A stretch of DNA of 64,000 nt from Marinospirillum celere. Its GTDB lineage: Bacteria > Pseudomonadota > Gammaproteobacteria > Pseudomonadales > Halomonadaceae. Below the pieces are notes generated by a model that did not search any database, was not told where the DNA came from, and saw only the letters and a program-made list of their open reading frames with translations. Numbering within the stretch: position 1 is the stretch's first letter; the number at the start of each line of letters is the position of its first letter. The DNA lies in NCBI RefSeq assembly GCF_900112235.1, contig NZ_FOLH01000003.1, positions 124,001 through 188,000 of the forward strand. The letters run 5' to 3'. The position numbers were made by a program, and so were the translations under genes. Shown here one piece after another: positions 45,134 to 55,420 of this stretch.

Positions 45134-45946
45134 TTAGTCGGGTTGAGTAGCAAGTTGCTGCTGGAAATTGGATAAAGCGACGAATTCTGAAACCTTGAGC
45201 GTTTCAGGGCGCCTTTGAGGATCAATGCCCAAGGATTCCAACTGCTCGCCTGTCAGCAGCCCTTTGAGATTATTACGCAGGGTTTTACGCCTTTGTGCAA
45301 AGGCCTGACGAACCAAATGAGCAAAGGCATCCAAATCTGTCACCACAGCCTCTTTTTCAGCTCTGGGCGTTAAGCGCACGATGGCTGAGTCCACCTTGGG
45401 TTTGGGATGAAAACAGTCCGGGGGCACCAGAAACAGCTGTTCTATCTGACAAAAATATTGGGCCATAACACTTAACCGGCCCCATTGGCCTGTATCCGGC
45501 TGAGCAGCCAGGCGTTCCACCACCTCTTTTTGCAGCATAAAATGCATATCCTGCACGACCCCTTCATAACTCAATAAGTGGAAAATCAAAGGCGTTGAAA
45601 TATTGTAAGGCAGGTTACCCAGAATACGCAGTGGCTGACCTTCCCGCTGGAGGCTGGCAAAGTCAAACTTCAATGCATCGGCTTCATGCACCTGAAAGTT
45701 GGCCTGGTTAAAAAATTTAACCTTTAAACCTGGAATCAAGTCACGATCCAGCTCTATCGCATCTAGCTTGGCTTCAGATTCCACCAGCAGTTCGGTAATC
45801 GCGCCCATGCCTGGTCCAATTTCCACCAAATGGTCTTTAGGTCCAGGACCTATCGCCCGGACTATACGCCGGATAATACCCGGATCTTGCAAAAAGTTTT
45901 GGCCGAAACGCTTACGCGCCCTATGGCCTTGCAGGGGTGCAGACAT
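45134..45946 (-). CDS. rsmA: 16S rRNA dimethyltransferase RsmA (KsgA)
   Basis: 270 residues. RKRFGQNFLQDPGIIRRIV at the N-terminus, SAM motif HLVEIGPGMGAITELL, and the catalytic NLPYNISTPLIFHLL (motif IV, NLPY). It dimethylates two adjacent adenosines in helix 45 of 16S rRNA late in 30S assembly. C-terminal small domain with RRKTLRNNLKGLL. It lies 16 bases after pdxA in the operon. Confidence 0.97.
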   Translation of the reverse strand: MSAPLQGHRARKRFGQNFLQDPGIIRRIVRAIGPGPKDHLVEIGPGMGAITELLVESEAKLDAIELDRDLIPGLKVKFFNQANFQVHEADALKFDFASLQREGQPLRILGNLPYNISTPLIFHLLSYEGVVQDMHFMLQKEVVERLAAQPDTGQWGRLSVMAQYFCQIEQLFLVPPDCFHPKPKVDSAIVRLTPRAEKEAVVTDLDAFAHLVRQAFAQRRKTLRNNLKGLLTGEQLESLGIDPQRRPETLKVSEFVALSNFQQQLATQPD

Positions 45947-45962
45947 GATTTTTCCAGTGAAA

Positions 45963-46958
45963 TTAATTCTGTAAACGCGCAGCGTAGTGAAGTGCAGTCA
46001 ACAGGCTACCTGTGTTGGCCTGTCCACTGCCCGCAAGATCCAAAGCCGTACCATGATCAACCGAAGTACGAATAATAGGCAAACCCAGAGTGATATTGGC
46101 CGCACGACCAAAGCCTTGATATTTGAGAACAGGCAACCCCTGATCATGATACATGGCCAGGACAGCATCACCCTGAGCCAGGTTCTTTTCAGTAAACAGG
46201 GTATCGGCTGGCCAGGGGCCGAGCAAGGTCATGCCTTTTTCTGTACGTAATCGAGCCAGGGTGGGTTCTATCACCTCCAGCTCTTCACGACCCAGGTGCC
46301 CTCCTTCGCCTGCATGAGGGTTAAGACCACAAACCAAAATGCGTGGCTGGGCATAGCCGAACCGCTTTTGTAAATCCTGATGCAAAATCGTCAGAATCTG
46401 CTCAAGCCGTTGCGGGGTGATCGCTGCTGCAACGTCTTTAAGTGGTAAGTGAGTCGTGACCAGGGCAACGCGCAGCTCCTCTGTAGCCAGAAGCATCACC
46501 ACCTGTGCACAGCCACAGCGTTCCTGAAGGAATTCAGTATGCCCGCTAAAAAGATAACCCGCTTCATTAATCACCCCTTTATGAACAGGCCCAGTAACCA
46601 AAGCCTGCCCCCAGCCTTGCAGACAAGCTGCGGTAGCCTTTTCAAGGGTTTCCAAAACATAGCTGGCATTCTCAGGGTTGAGCTGACCACTTTGCACTGC
46701 TGCTCTTAAAGCCACCGGCCAGACTCTTAAACAACCGGCCTCGACCTCGGGCAAATGCGCTTCTTTTAGCTGCTGCTCACTGACTAACTGCGTTTTGATG
46801 GTCAGCCCCAGTTCCAGAGCCCTTTGCTCAAGCAATCCAGGATCAGCAACCAGAACCCAGTCAGCATTCTGGCCCTGAGCTGCGAGCTGTACAAGCAGGT
46901 CCGGGCCAACACCGGCTGGTTCGCCTGGGGTAATCAATAGGGTTTGCTGTTTAGCCAC
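45963..46958 (-). CDS. pdxA: 4-hydroxythreonine-4-phosphate dehydrogenase PdxA
   Basis: 331 residues from a GTG at 46958 (minus strand), which overlaps the surA stop by 8 bases. The start is chosen because PdxA proteins begin just before [15 protein letters not shown]. Other family marks: [27 protein letters not shown] with metal-binding His, [25 protein letters not shown] and [15 protein letters not shown]. It makes the 3-amino-1-hydroxyacetone phosphate precursor in pyridoxal phosphate synthesis. An upstream ATG would add 42 residues inside surA without family support. Confidence 0.96.
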   Translation of the reverse strand: MAKQQTLLITPGEPAGVGPDLLVQLAAQGQNADWVLVADPGLLEQRALELGLTIKTQLVSEQQLKEAHLPEVEAGCLRVWPVALRAAVQSGQLNPENASYVLETLEKATAACLQGWGQALVTGPVHKGVINEAGYLFSGHTEFLQERCGCAQVVMLLATEELRVALVTTHLPLKDVAAAITPQRLEQILTILHQDLQKRFGYAQPRILVCGLNPHAGEGGHLGREELEVIEPTLARLRTEKGMTLLGPWPADTLFTEKNLAQGDAVLAMYHDQGLPVLKYQGFGRAANITLGLPIIRTSVDHGTALDLAGSGQANTGSLLTALHYAARLQN

Positions 46959-48249
46959 GAATTTCAACCCAGGTACTGTCACGGATTTCGCGCAGCCAGT
47001 TTTGCACTTCCTCTTCAAAGCGACGCTCAGAAAGAACCTGTTGAACCTGCTGCCTGCGCATTGAGTCAGTGACATCGGATTCACGTCTTTCAGTCACTTC
47101 TATCAGGTGCCAGCCAAAACGACTTTGTACCGGCTGGGAAATTTCACCAATTTCCAGTTGGTCCATGGCCTCTTCAAAGGCTGGAACCATTTGTCCAGGG
47201 CTGACCCAGCCCAGACTGCCACCTGATTGACGCGTTGCCCGGTCGTCTGAGTATTCTCTGGCCAGGCTAGACAAGCTTTCACCCGACTGAATACGCTCAC
47301 GCATTTGCAAAATTAAAGCCTGGGTGGCTTCCTCATCACGCAAGGCATTGGGTGTTAGCAGCAGGTGACGAGCACGTGTTTGTTGCACCAGATGCTCAGA
47401 GCCGCCACGGGTTTCCAGGAGCTGAATCAGGTGAAAACCACTGGGACTCCGGATAGGGCCAGCCGTTTCTCCAACCTGTAAGGTCACTACCCGATCAGCA
47501 AAAAGTGAAGGCAACGACAGTGCTGTACGCCAGCCTAGATCACCACCACTAAAGGCTTCATCACCGGCTGAAGCAGATACTGCCAGTTCACGAAAGTCTT
47601 CCCCGGACTCCACTCGCTCCAACAGTTCCTTGGCTTTTTCCTGAGCCTGAGCTACCTGTTCAGGGGAGGGGTTATCAACGACTGGAATCAGGATATGACC
47701 GACCCGGAATTCACGTCCTTCTTCTTCCAGGGCTTCCGGAGATGACAAATAGTTGTCCACTTCAACCTGACTGACTTGAATGCGCTGACCCACTTGCCGC
47801 TGACGCACCTGGGAAATAAGCATTTCCTGGCGTATTTGTTCCCTAAAAGCAGGGAAAGTCATACCATCTGCTTCGATTGCCTGGCGAAACTGGTTCATAT
47901 CCATGTTGTTCTGGCGGGCGATACGATTCAGGGTGCCGTTAAGAGTTTGTTCATCAATACGCAGGCCCATCTCAGCAGCCAGCTGTAACTGAATTGTGTC
48001 CAGTACCAGTCTTTCCATAACCTGTTCACGCAGCACCTCATCTGGCGGTACGCGCACGCCACGATCACTGATTTGGGCACGAACCATCTGCATGCGATCA
48101 CGCAGCTCACTTTCCATTAGCGCTTCTTCACCCACGATCGCAACGACCCTGTCCAGCAGGCGGGACTCTGCCTGCAAGCTGGCTGCAAAGACCAGGAGCA
48201 CTAACCCCAAGAGGGATATTACTTGTTTAATTTTCAGCAAAATGGACAC
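46951..48249 (-). CDS. surA: Periplasmic chaperone/peptidyl-prolyl isomerase SurA
   Basis: 432 residues. Signal peptide ([15 protein letters not shown]) followed by [20 protein letters not shown], the SurA N-domain start. Two parvulin domains: about 175-275 ([27 protein letters not shown]) and about 285-385 ([28 protein letters not shown]). It escorts outer-membrane beta-barrels, including LptD, whose gene is 5 bases upstream. This is the conserved lptD-surA pairing. Confidence 0.98.
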   Translation of the reverse strand: MSILLKIKQVISLLGLVLLVFAASLQAESRLLDRVVAIVGEEALMESELRDRMQMVRAQISDRGVRVPPDEVLREQVMERLVLDTIQLQLAAEMGLRIDEQTLNGTLNRIARQNNMDMNQFRQAIEADGMTFPAFREQIRQEMLISQVRQRQVGQRIQVSQVEVDNYLSSPEALEEEGREFRVGHILIPVVDNPSPEQVAQAQEKAKELLERVESGEDFRELAVSASAGDEAFSGGDLGWRTALSLPSLFADRVVTLQVGETAGPIRSPSGFHLIQLLETRGGSEHLVQQTRARHLLLTPNALRDEEATQALILQMRERIQSGESLSSLAREYSDDRATRQSGGSLGWVSPGQMVPAFEEAMDQLEIGEISQPVQSRFGWHLIEVTERRESDVTDSMRRQQVQQVLSERRFEEEVQNWLREIRDSTWVEIRG

Positions 48250-48254
48250 CTATC

Positions 48255-50885
48255 TTATCTTCCACTTGAATAACTACGTTCTGTAAAACCCTGGATTTCT
48301 GTACCCAGAAGATCACGTGTTGATTGACCCGCACCGCCCAGGCCACGAAAGACGACTTGCAGGTAAATAGCCTGATCCCTGTCTCTTTCCTCTGTTTCAC
48401 CCTTAGGGAAGAAATCAGGATCCTTGATCCAGTCGCGATACACCATTTGCAGCTGCCAACAACAGGAGGTGTATTCCAAACCCGTCAGGCTATCGAGAAC
48501 TTCATCCCGTTTCCAGTCCCAAGAGCGCTTAAAGAAGAAACGCCAGTGTTCATTGTGAAGTGGAAACACACCACTGATATACAACTGTTCTTCCGCTTCT
48601 GCAGTATAAGAATAGGCATCTAGCTCATCTGTTGAAGGCCGGGGCCCTTGCAAACCAAGGTTTTGATAGTTGGATGTGTAAGTATGGCCCAGGTTCAAAT
48701 GCATCCCCCGGCCATCTTGATAACTGAAGCGGGTATTGGCTCTGTCTGTTTTCTCCAGGCGCTCATCCCAAAGCAAACTGGAACGCAGCTGCAGGTTGCG
48801 GGTAATATTCCAATTGGCTTGGAAAGCCAGATTGGACCTTTCCCTCACCTGGGAATAGTCCTGTTCGGCACGCGGCAACTGATCTTCACGATTAGGGTCA
48901 TCGGGGTGCCGATAACTTTCGTTAACGCGTCTATCAGCCCAGTAAAACTCTTGGGCAACCGCAAAACTCACTACTTCCCGACCCGTATCCTGATTCAGTA
49001 GGCGCTGGGTAACACCCAAAGTAGTTTTTTGAACATCACCCACTCTATCCCGCCCTCCAGTTCGCTCAGCCCGATACAGCTGGTTGATATCAAACTCACT
49101 AAAGGAGCCATCAAACAGGTTAGGGACATCATACTGTTCAACAAAGGGCACATAGGCAGAAAATACGCGCGGCTCAAGCGTTTGTATCATGTCCTGACCG
49201 AAAAAGCGGGCATCCCTTTCCAGAAAAATACCTGTATCCAGACTATAGACAGGCACAGTGACGCTGGGCTCCAGGTTGACGCCATCACGCTCTTCTTGGC
49301 TGACATTTTCATCCCAGTAGGGGTCCAACCAATAGCTGGAGTGCTTGAGCTTGACTTGCGGGCGCACATAGGCCCAAGGCCAAGTCCAGTCACCACTTAA
49401 CGAGGGCTCCAGGTGCAGGCGGGTGGCTCTGGGAGCACCCCAATTATTAAGACTGCTGATATAAAAATCACCCCCAGTTTCGGCAACATTCTGTGTAAAG
49501 TAACGGCCCGTACTAGCCTCCTCATCAGCCAGCTTGTCAAAATAGGTCAAATCCATCAGGAAACCCGCCTGAAAGTGACGACTTAGCCGTTCACGGCCCC
49601 GGATTTCCAGTTGTGGTAACTGATAGTAATCCTGACGGCGCGCATCCCGTCCTTGGCGTAAATCGAAGAGTGCAAAGGTGGTTTCAGGTTCCACAGCATT
49701 GCTATTAGGATCAAAACGGCGCCTTAACTCTTGATAGCCTCTGGCCTGTAAACGTCCCTGCCAGTTGTTCCAACGATAGTCCAACCGTAACTGCTGGAGA
49801 AGGCGCTCATTGTCCTCATCACCAAAACGCCCTTTAGCCAGATCATAAAAATAACTATGGTCACTGGCCTGAGCAAAATCCAAATTGTAATTCAGGCCAG
49901 CGGCTTCCCAGCGCCCAGTATGTTGAGCCGCAAAATGCCAGCGATCCAAGCCATAGTAACGATCATCATTATTCAAACGGGCATAAAACAGCTGCCCTGC
50001 ATCACTGGGCTGTAGATAACGAAACTCAGTGCCCAGCATCCAGCCCCGATCTCCGATATAACGTGGCCAGAAGGTGGCATCATAATTAGGTGCCAGGCTC
50101 CAATAAAAGGGCTGGATATAATCCAGTCGCTGCTGGCTGGTTGAATAAGAAATAGTCGGGCTCAATAAACCCGTATGGCGGCGATCATCAATGGGAAAAC
50201 GCACCCAGGGCACATAGAAAACGGGCACCTTTTGCACTTCCATACGCACATGGTAAGCATCACCAAAGCCACTTTCCCTATTCAAATCAATACGCTTGGC
50301 AACCAGCCGCCAAGCATGATCATCAGGACTACAGGTCGTCATACTGGCTTCCTGCAGGCGAACGCGACCATCCGGCAGCTGTTCCAGCTTCCAGGCAGCG
50401 CCTCGCATATGTTGATCATGGATCAGGTAGTGAGCACCCTCTGCACGAAGGTAATTGCTATCCAATTCATAATCACCCTCTTCAGCACGAAGCAAAAAAT
50501 TGTCCTGGCGAACCTCCAGATTACCTGTAAAACGCGCTCGGGTTCGATCAGCATTTAGCTGGGCTTGATCAGACAGCAGATAAAGCGGCCCTTGTCTGAG
50601 ACGCACCTCGCCCTGCAAATTCATTCCACCTTCAGGTGAATAGTCAAGTTGCCGTCCTTCGGCAAACAAGCGAGCATCACCTAGGGACCGATCGGCTTCC
50701 GGCAAATCCAAGGGAGGGGACACGTAATAACCCTGGCAAACCTGCCCTGCAGGGCGGCGTTCATATAGCTGCCAGTCAAGCTTCTGGGCAGGTAAATCAG
50801 GTGGTAGGCTTGGCGAGGCCATGAGCGGCCCCGATGCCAACAGTAAAAAACTGCAAACCCTTAAACTTACTGGCTTCAAAAGCAA
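48255..50885 (-). CDS. lptD: LPS-assembly outer-membrane protein LptD
   Basis: 876 residues with an N-terminal signal peptide (VCSFLLLASGPLMA). The periplasmic beta-jellyroll follows (SPEGGMNLQGEVRLRQGP, RARFTGNLEVRQDNFLL) and then a large beta-barrel with the conserved PVFYVPWVRFPIDDRR TGLLSPTI region and paired Cys residues (for example SMTTCSPDD and the CC in YTSCCWQLQM near the C-terminus), as needed for the disulfides. With LptE it inserts LPS in the outer leaflet. First gene of the operon through glpE; a sigma-70 promoter is visible upstream. Confidence 0.97.
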   Translation of the reverse strand: MLLKPVSLRVCSFLLLASGPLMASPSLPPDLPAQKLDWQLYERRPAGQVCQGYYVSPPLDLPEADRSLGDARLFAEGRQLDYSPEGGMNLQGEVRLRQGPLYLLSDQAQLNADRTRARFTGNLEVRQDNFLLRAEEGDYELDSNYLRAEGAHYLIHDQHMRGAAWKLEQLPDGRVRLQEASMTTCSPDDHAWRLVAKRIDLNRESGFGDAYHVRMEVQKVPVFYVPWVRFPIDDRRHTGLLSPTISYSTSQQRLDYIQPFYWSLAPNYDATFWPRYIGDRGWMLGTEFRYLQPSDAGQLFYARLNNDDRYYGLDRWHFAAQHTGRWEAAGLNYNLDFAQASDHSYFYDLAKGRFGDEDNERLLQQLRLDYRWNNWQGRLQARGYQELRRRFDPNSNAVEPETTFALFDLRQGRDARRQDYYQLPQLEIRGRERLSRHFQAGFLMDLTYFDKLADEEASTGRYFTQNVAETGGDFYISSLNNWGAPRATRLHLEPSLSGDWTWPWAYVRPQVKLKHSSYWLDPYWDENVSQEERDGVNLEPSVTVPVYSLDTGIFLERDARFFGQDMIQTLEPRVFSAYVPFVEQYDVPNLFDGSFSEFDINQLYRAERTGGRDRVGDVQKTTLGVTQRLLNQDTGREVVSFAVAQEFYWADRRVNESYRHPDDPNREDQLPRAEQDYSQVRERSNLAFQANWNITRNLQLRSSLLWDERLEKTDRANTRFSYQDGRGMHLNLGHTYTSNYQNLGLQGPRPSTDELDAYSYTAEAEEQLYISGVFPLHNEHWRFFFKRSWDWKRDEVLDSLTGLEYTSCCWQLQMVYRDWIKDPDFFPKGETEERDRDQAIYLQVVFRGLGGAGQSTRDLLGTEIQGFTERSYSSGR

Positions 50886-50938
50886 CTCCTGAAGACTGGA
50901 AAACCCAAGCAGGCCTGCTAAAGGCTTAAAAAAAGCGT

Positions 50939-50967
50939 ATTATAGCGTTTCTATTAACCACTGCCAT
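50939..50967 (-). promoter_or_regulatory. lptD operon promoter
   Basis: On the minus strand: ATGGCA (50962-50967), 17 bases, TATAAT (50939-50944), a perfect -10 with a four-of-six -35. The leader to lptD is about 50 bases. It lies in the 93-base divergent gap to amgK. Confidence 0.7.
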
Positions 50968-50978
50968 GATTGCTTTTT

Positions 50979-52031
50979 ATGACTCAGACAAGCAACGCGC
51001 TTCAAGACCGCCAACAGCAGCTTGTCAGTTGGCTACAGCCCTGGTTGAGACAGACATCGCCCAACCTGGTTCAAGTCGCCGGTGATGCCAGTTTTCGGCG
51101 CTATTATCGCCTGGAAGCCCAAGCAACTCATCTGGGTGAAGACTTAATAGTTATGGATGCCCCTCCTGCCCAAGAGGATTCAAGCCGTTTTTTACAACTG
51201 GCTGAAGCCTGGCATCATGAAGGCATTGCTGTACCCCGGCTCCATGCCAGCTGCCAACAACAAGGCTTTGCTCTGCTTGAAGATTTTGGTGACCGCCAAC
51301 TGATGCAGGTGGTTGAGCCGTTAACTCCAGAAGCAGCCGACCCCTTCTATCGACAGGCCCTTAAACAACTGGCCGAACTTCAGCAGTGCTCAGATCAGCA
51401 ACTGGCTGGCTTGCCTACTTATGATTGGGCCTTACTGAACCGGGAAATTCAGCTTTTTGAAGACTGGCTGCTCGGGCACTTTCTTGATCTAAAACCAAGT
51501 GCCCTACCCGCATCCTGGAGCCACTTTCGGGAAGACTTGATCCAACAGGCACTGGCGCAACCTCAGGTTAGGGTGCATCGTGATTACCACTCACGCAACC
51601 TGATGGTAACGCCCTATCAGCAGCTGGGTATCCTGGATTTTCAAGATGCAGTCAGCGGCCCCTGCACCTATGATGCAGTTTCTCTGATACGTGACTGTTA
51701 TCTGGATTGGCCGCTGGCCTGGCAAGACCAGTGGTTGGATTATTTTTATCAATTAATCCAACCCGGAGTGAACAAGTCCCAGTTTGAACACTGGTTTGAC
51801 TGGATGGGAATGCAGCGCCATTTAAAAGCTGCAGGTATTTTTGCCCGCCTTTGGCTAAGAGACAGCAAGCCCAGTTATCTTCAGGATTTACCACTAACTC
51901 TACAGCATTTGACCAGAGCCCTTAAAAAATACCCGCAAGCGGCCGATATCACCCAATGGATTGAAGACATGATCCTCCCGCAGGTGGTAACGCTCGTGCA
52001 TGAACAGCAGATCAAGCATCAGGAAGTATGA
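50979..52031 (+). CDS. amgK: Anomeric N-acetylmuramate/N-acetylglucosamine kinase AmgK
   Basis: 350 residues, aminoglycoside phosphotransferase-like kinase: VQVAGDASFRRYYRLEA (nucleotide loop), LIVMDAPP, VRVHRDYHSRNLMV (catalytic loop HRDYHSRN) and ILDFQDAVSGPCTYDAVSL (metal-binding DFQDA). With MurU it recycles MurNAc to UDP-MurNAc, by-passing de novo synthesis. ATG 50979 is chosen; a TTG three codons earlier is possible. Overlaps murU by 4 bases. Confidence 0.93.
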   Translation: MTQTSNALQDRQQQLVSWLQPWLRQTSPNLVQVAGDASFRRYYRLEAQATHLGEDLIVMDAPPAQEDSSRFLQLAEAWHHEGIAVPRLHASCQQQGFALLEDFGDRQLMQVVEPLTPEAADPFYRQALKQLAELQQCSDQQLAGLPTYDWALLNREIQLFEDWLLGHFLDLKPSALPASWSHFREDLIQQALAQPQVRVHRDYHSRNLMVTPYQQLGILDFQDAVSGPCTYDAVSLIRDCYLDWPLAWQDQWLDYFYQLIQPGVNKSQFEHWFDWMGMQRHLKAAGIFARLWLRDSKPSYLQDLPLTLQHLTRALKKYPQAADITQWIEDMILPQVVTLVHEQQIKHQEV

Positions 52032-52735
52032 TCACTCAGGCCATGATTTTTGCAGCAGGCGAAGGAAAGCGAATGCGGCCCCTGACCCTGAAAACCCCCA
52101 AGCCCCTGCTCAAGGTTGCGGGCAAGCCGCTTATTGTCTGGCACTTAGAAAAGCTGGCTGCAAAAAAAATCAAGACGGTTGTGATTAATACCAGCCATCT
52201 GGGTGAACAGCTCCCCCTGGCATTAGGGCAGGGGGAGCGCTGGCAACTAGATATCCAGTACAGTGCTGAAGCCACCCCACTGGAGACGGGGGGCGGCCTG
52301 CTTCAAGCTCTGAATTTGTTGAAACCCGAGCCCCTGCTGCTGATCAATGGCGATATCTGGTGCTCGCACCTGCCCGAATTGGACCTACCCGAGAACAAGC
52401 TAGCCCGGTTGTTTCTAGTTCCCAACCCTGAGCACCATCCCAAGGGTGATTTTTATTTTAACCCTAGCACTCAAACCCTGAGTAACCAGCCCGGCGCTGA
52501 TGCAACCGCGATGACTTTTTCTGGTATTAGCCTGCTTGACCCCCGATGCCTGACAAAAGAACACCTAACCAGTGCCTATGAGCAACTACCGGAAAAAGGG
52601 CAAGCCTTTCCTCTAGCCCCTTTGCTGCGCTCCCTGGTTGATCAACAACTGGCTGATGGTCAAGCTTATAATGGTGATTGGGTGGACGTAGGAACCCCCT
52701 TAAGACTGGATCAACTCAACGGATATCTGGCATGA
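52028..52735 (+). CDS. murU: N-acetylmuramate-1-phosphate uridylyltransferase MurU
   Basis: 235 residues, sugar-nucleotide transferase fold: AMIFAAGEGKRMRPLTLKTP (nucleotide loop), KPLLKVAGKPLIVW, LLLINGDIWC and DWVDVGTPLRLDQLN. It makes UDP-MurNAc from the AmgK product, the second step of the recycling route known from pseudomonads. Coupled on both sides: start overlaps amgK by 4 bases and its stop overlaps djlA by 4 bases. Confidence 0.94.
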   Translation: MITQAMIFAAGEGKRMRPLTLKTPKPLLKVAGKPLIVWHLEKLAAKKIKTVVINTSHLGEQLPLALGQGERWQLDIQYSAEATPLETGGGLLQALNLLKPEPLLLINGDIWCSHLPELDLPENKLARLFLVPNPEHHPKGDFYFNPSTQTLSNQPGADATAMTFSGISLLDPRCLTKEHLTSAYEQLPEKGQAFPLAPLLRSLVDQQLADGQAYNGDWVDVGTPLRLDQLNGYLA

Positions 52736-53571
52736 AATTGCGGTTACCTCCTTTTGCCGGCAAGGCGGCAGGCGCATTGATTGGCTTTCTACTCGGTGGC
52801 TGGGTCGGTCTTGCTCTAGGTATCATTCTTGGTCACAGTTTTGACTATCATCGCCAATCACTTTTTGTCTTGCTGGGTAAGCTACCAAGAGGCCGCTTAC
52901 CCAAACCCAGTGAACGCATCTACCGGGAAACCCTGTTTACCTGCCTGGGCTATCTGGCCAAACAGGATGGGCGCGTTTCACCTCAGGAAATTGCCGCTGC
53001 AGAAGCCCTCTTCAAGCGTATGAAGTTAAAGCGCAAGGAACGCCAGGAAGCCATAGAGCGTTTTAACCAGGGCAAGCTGGCCAGCCAAACCACGGCCCAA
53101 AATGCTCTCGAACAGCTGCGTAAACGCTATGCTACCCGCAAGGCCAGACGTTTGGATTTTATGGAACAGCTGCTGGAAATGGCCTATGCCGATGGCGGAC
53201 CCAGGGAAGCACAGCTGAAGATAATACAGAGCTTCCTGCCTTTTCTGGATATCGGCCAGGTTGATTTGGACCGGCTGCACCGCCGCATTCGGGAAGCCAA
53301 AGGCTATGGCACTAGTCAGGAACGTCAGCAGGGCTATACGCGTAAACCGACTCAAGAACTCAGCCTGGTTTCTGCCTATCGAACCCTGGGGCTCAATTCT
53401 TCAGCCAGCAACAAGGAAATCAAGCTCACCTACCGGCGACTAATGAGCCAAAACCACCCTGACAAACTCATGGCACAGGGTTTGACTGATCGTGCTCTGG
53501 CAAAAGCCAAGGAACGTGCCCAGGAAATTCAGCAAGCCTATGCTCTACTGAAAAAGGCACGCGGCCTCTAA
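52732..53571 (+). CDS. djlA: Membrane-anchored DnaJ-type co-chaperone DjlA
   Basis: 279 residues. Single N-terminal membrane segment rich in Gly (AGALIGFLLGGWVGLALGII), the DjlA type III topology. TerB-like middle domain (ETLFTCLGYLAKQDGRVSPQ) and a C-terminal J domain with YRTLGLNSSASNKEIKLTYR and the HPDK motif (about residues 243-246). It stimulates DnaK at the inner membrane. ATG 52732 overlaps the murU stop; an upstream start inside murU is rejected because it precedes the membrane segment without family support. Convergent with the DUF3530 gene (4-base overlap). Confidence 0.95.
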   Translation: MKLRLPPFAGKAAGALIGFLLGGWVGLALGIILGHSFDYHRQSLFVLLGKLPRGRLPKPSERIYRETLFTCLGYLAKQDGRVSPQEIAAAEALFKRMKLKRKERQEAIERFNQGKLASQTTAQNALEQLRKRYATRKARRLDFMEQLLEMAYADGGPREAQLKIIQSFLPFLDIGQVDLDRLHRRIREAKGYGTSQERQQGYTRKPTQELSLVSAYRTLGLNSSASNKEIKLTYRRLMSQNHPDKLMAQGLTDRALAKAKERAQEIQQAYALLKKARGL

Positions 53572-54584
53572 TCCAGGCTGCGCAGCCAACCCTCAACCCG
53601 TTGAGTCAACCAAGCATCCGAACTCCGTTGACGCTGACCACTGTTGGCTTCCATTGGCAATTGCACTGCACGCTGATTACCCGCCCGCCGATAAGCTGCT
53701 TTGCGCCCTTCAGCATGGCGCCTTTGTTCAGCTGAACGGGGGTCATAGACATCCAGCAAGGGCCTGGAACCTAAAGCACGCAGGGCTTGATTGAGATCAG
53801 CCGCACGAGCACCTTCCGGCACCTTGACATTCAAGAGAACCAAAGCGGCATTTTCAGGCCAATTACCCGCTTCCAGCCAAGGTAAAAGCCAGAAAACGGC
53901 TTCGCCCTGAAGAACCAAGACCTGGCGACCTTCTGTTCCCTGGTGGTTCAACGCCAGTTGCAACCGTTCTTCCACCAGGGCACGCTGTTCAGCCAGTCTT
54001 TCAGCAGGGTCCGGTGGCTCCTGGATTTCTTCTTCCTCGTCCTGATCATCATCAAAAGCACCCGGAAAAGCGCCTGCCTCTTCTTCATCATTTTCCTGAT
54101 GAGCAGGCGTTGCTGTTGAGCTCAGGCGTGATAAAAGTGGCCCAGGTGGCAAGGTGCGGTCGGGTGGGCCCAGCGGTTGATACAAAGGCAAGGAAAGGGC
54201 CAGGGTATGCCAACCTTGATCAGCCATCGCCTTGCGAAGTGGAGCGACTCCCAACGGCCAATTGGGGTGAAGTCCATCTCCCGGTAGAATAAATAGGTTA
54301 CCCTTGGGACTGGCACTGAGGGCCTCCTGCTGTAACAACAGAAATTGGCGCTCGTCGTCCAGATCCAGCTCCAGAATTTCTTCTTCTTCCACCTGCTCCA
54401 GCATAGCTTTGAGTAGCAGACGCTGATAGTCCACTTCAGCCCGCTCCCGCTGATCTTCCTCTTCTTCATCTTCTTCGTCAGCAAAGCCAGGCGGCAAACC
54501 TGTTGCTTGAAGCGGTTGCAGCGCCAGCATCAACATCAGCAGGATCAACAGAAAATACTTCACCTTGGACACTTCCTTTATCAA
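53568..54584 (-). CDS. DUF3530-like secreted protein (alpha/beta-hydrolase-like)
   Basis: 338 residues. A hydrophobic signal sequence (YFLLILLMLMLALQPLQA) precedes an acidic low-complexity stretch (ADEEDEEEEDQRERAE). The main part has GNLFILPGDGLHPNWP, QGWHTLALSLPLYQP and, after another acidic insert (DDDQDEEEEIQEPPDP), GRQVLVLQGEAVFWLLPWLE, matching the DUF3530 pattern of pseudomonads, distantly like alpha/beta hydrolases. No clear G-x-S-x-G nucleophile is visible, so catalysis is doubtful. Role unknown. It stands alone, convergent to djlA and divergent from rpe. Confidence 0.75.
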   Translation of the reverse strand: MIKEVSKVKYFLLILLMLMLALQPLQATGLPPGFADEEDEEEEDQRERAEVDYQRLLLKAMLEQVEEEEILELDLDDERQFLLLQQEALSASPKGNLFILPGDGLHPNWPLGVAPLRKAMADQGWHTLALSLPLYQPLGPPDRTLPPGPLLSRLSSTATPAHQENDEEEAGAFPGAFDDDQDEEEEIQEPPDPAERLAEQRALVEERLQLALNHQGTEGRQVLVLQGEAVFWLLPWLEAGNWPENAALVLLNVKVPEGARAADLNQALRALGSRPLLDVYDPRSAEQRRHAEGRKAAYRRAGNQRAVQLPMEANSGQRQRSSDAWLTQRVEGWLRSLD

Positions 54585-54723
54585 AACCTACCCCGAGTAT
54601 AAACAGCCTTGGGTAGACAACCAAGCAGCGCCTGCAAAGGATCGCTGACTATTTGAGTTGTCTGCTTTCTTGAAACGCCAGTATCCCCTAAAATGGCTAA
54701 AAATTTGATCCTTAGGTGCCTAG

Positions 54724-55416
54724 ATGTCCAGAAATGACTTTGTAATTGCTCCCTCTATACTCTCTGCCAATTTCGCCCGCCTGGGTGAGGATGTCGACCA
54801 AGTCCTGGCTTCAGGAGCCGACTGGGTGCATTTTGATGTGATGGACAACCACTATGTACCTAATCTGACCATAGGCCCCATGGTCTGCAAGGCCCTTAGG
54901 GATCACGGTATCACTGCGCCCATTGATGTCCATTTGATGGTTAAGCCAGTGGATCGAATTATCGGTGACTTCATTGAAGCTGGAGCAACCAGCATCACTT
55001 TTCACCCGGAGGCTTCTGAACATATTGATCGCAGTCTACAAAGAATCCGCGAAGGTGGCTGCCAAGCTGGCTTGGTTTTTAACCCAGCCACGCCCCTGAA
55101 TTTGATGGATCATGTACTGGACAAGCTGGACCTGGTGCTCCTGATGAGTGTTAACCCAGGCTTCGGAGGTCAGAAATTCATTCCCCACACCCTGAATAAA
55201 ATCCGTGAAGCGCGCGCCAAAATTGAAGCCAGCGGCCTGCCTCTGCGTTTAGAAGTGGATGGTGGCGTTGGTCTTGCCAATATTGCGGAAATTGCAGCAG
55301 CCGGTGCAGATACCTTTGTAGCCGGTTCAGCCATCTTTGGACAAAGGCTCAGCGAAGACCCCAATGGCTTTGACACCGTCATTCAAAAGCTGCGCCAGCA
55401 ACTGGCGCAAAGCTGA
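54724..55416 (+). CDS. rpe: Ribulose-phosphate 3-epimerase
   Basis: 230 residues, TIM barrel. [38 protein letters not shown] (metal ligands His and Asp), [26 protein letters not shown], and [12 protein letters not shown]. It interconverts ribulose- and xylulose-5-phosphate in the pentose phosphate pathway. First gene of the rpe-gph-trpE run found in pseudomonads. It ends four bases before gph. Upstream 139 bases are non-coding, with no convincing promoter identified. Confidence 0.98.
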   Translation: MSRNDFVIAPSILSANFARLGEDVDQVLASGADWVHFDVMDNHYVPNLTIGPMVCKALRDHGITAPIDVHLMVKPVDRIIGDFIEAGATSITFHPEASEHIDRSLQRIREGGCQAGLVFNPATPLNLMDHVLDKLDLVLLMSVNPGFGGQKFIPHTLNKIREARAKIEASGLPLRLEVDGGVGLANIAEIAAAGADTFVAGSAIFGQRLSEDPNGFDTVIQKLRQQLAQS

Positions 55417-55420
55417 GCCG

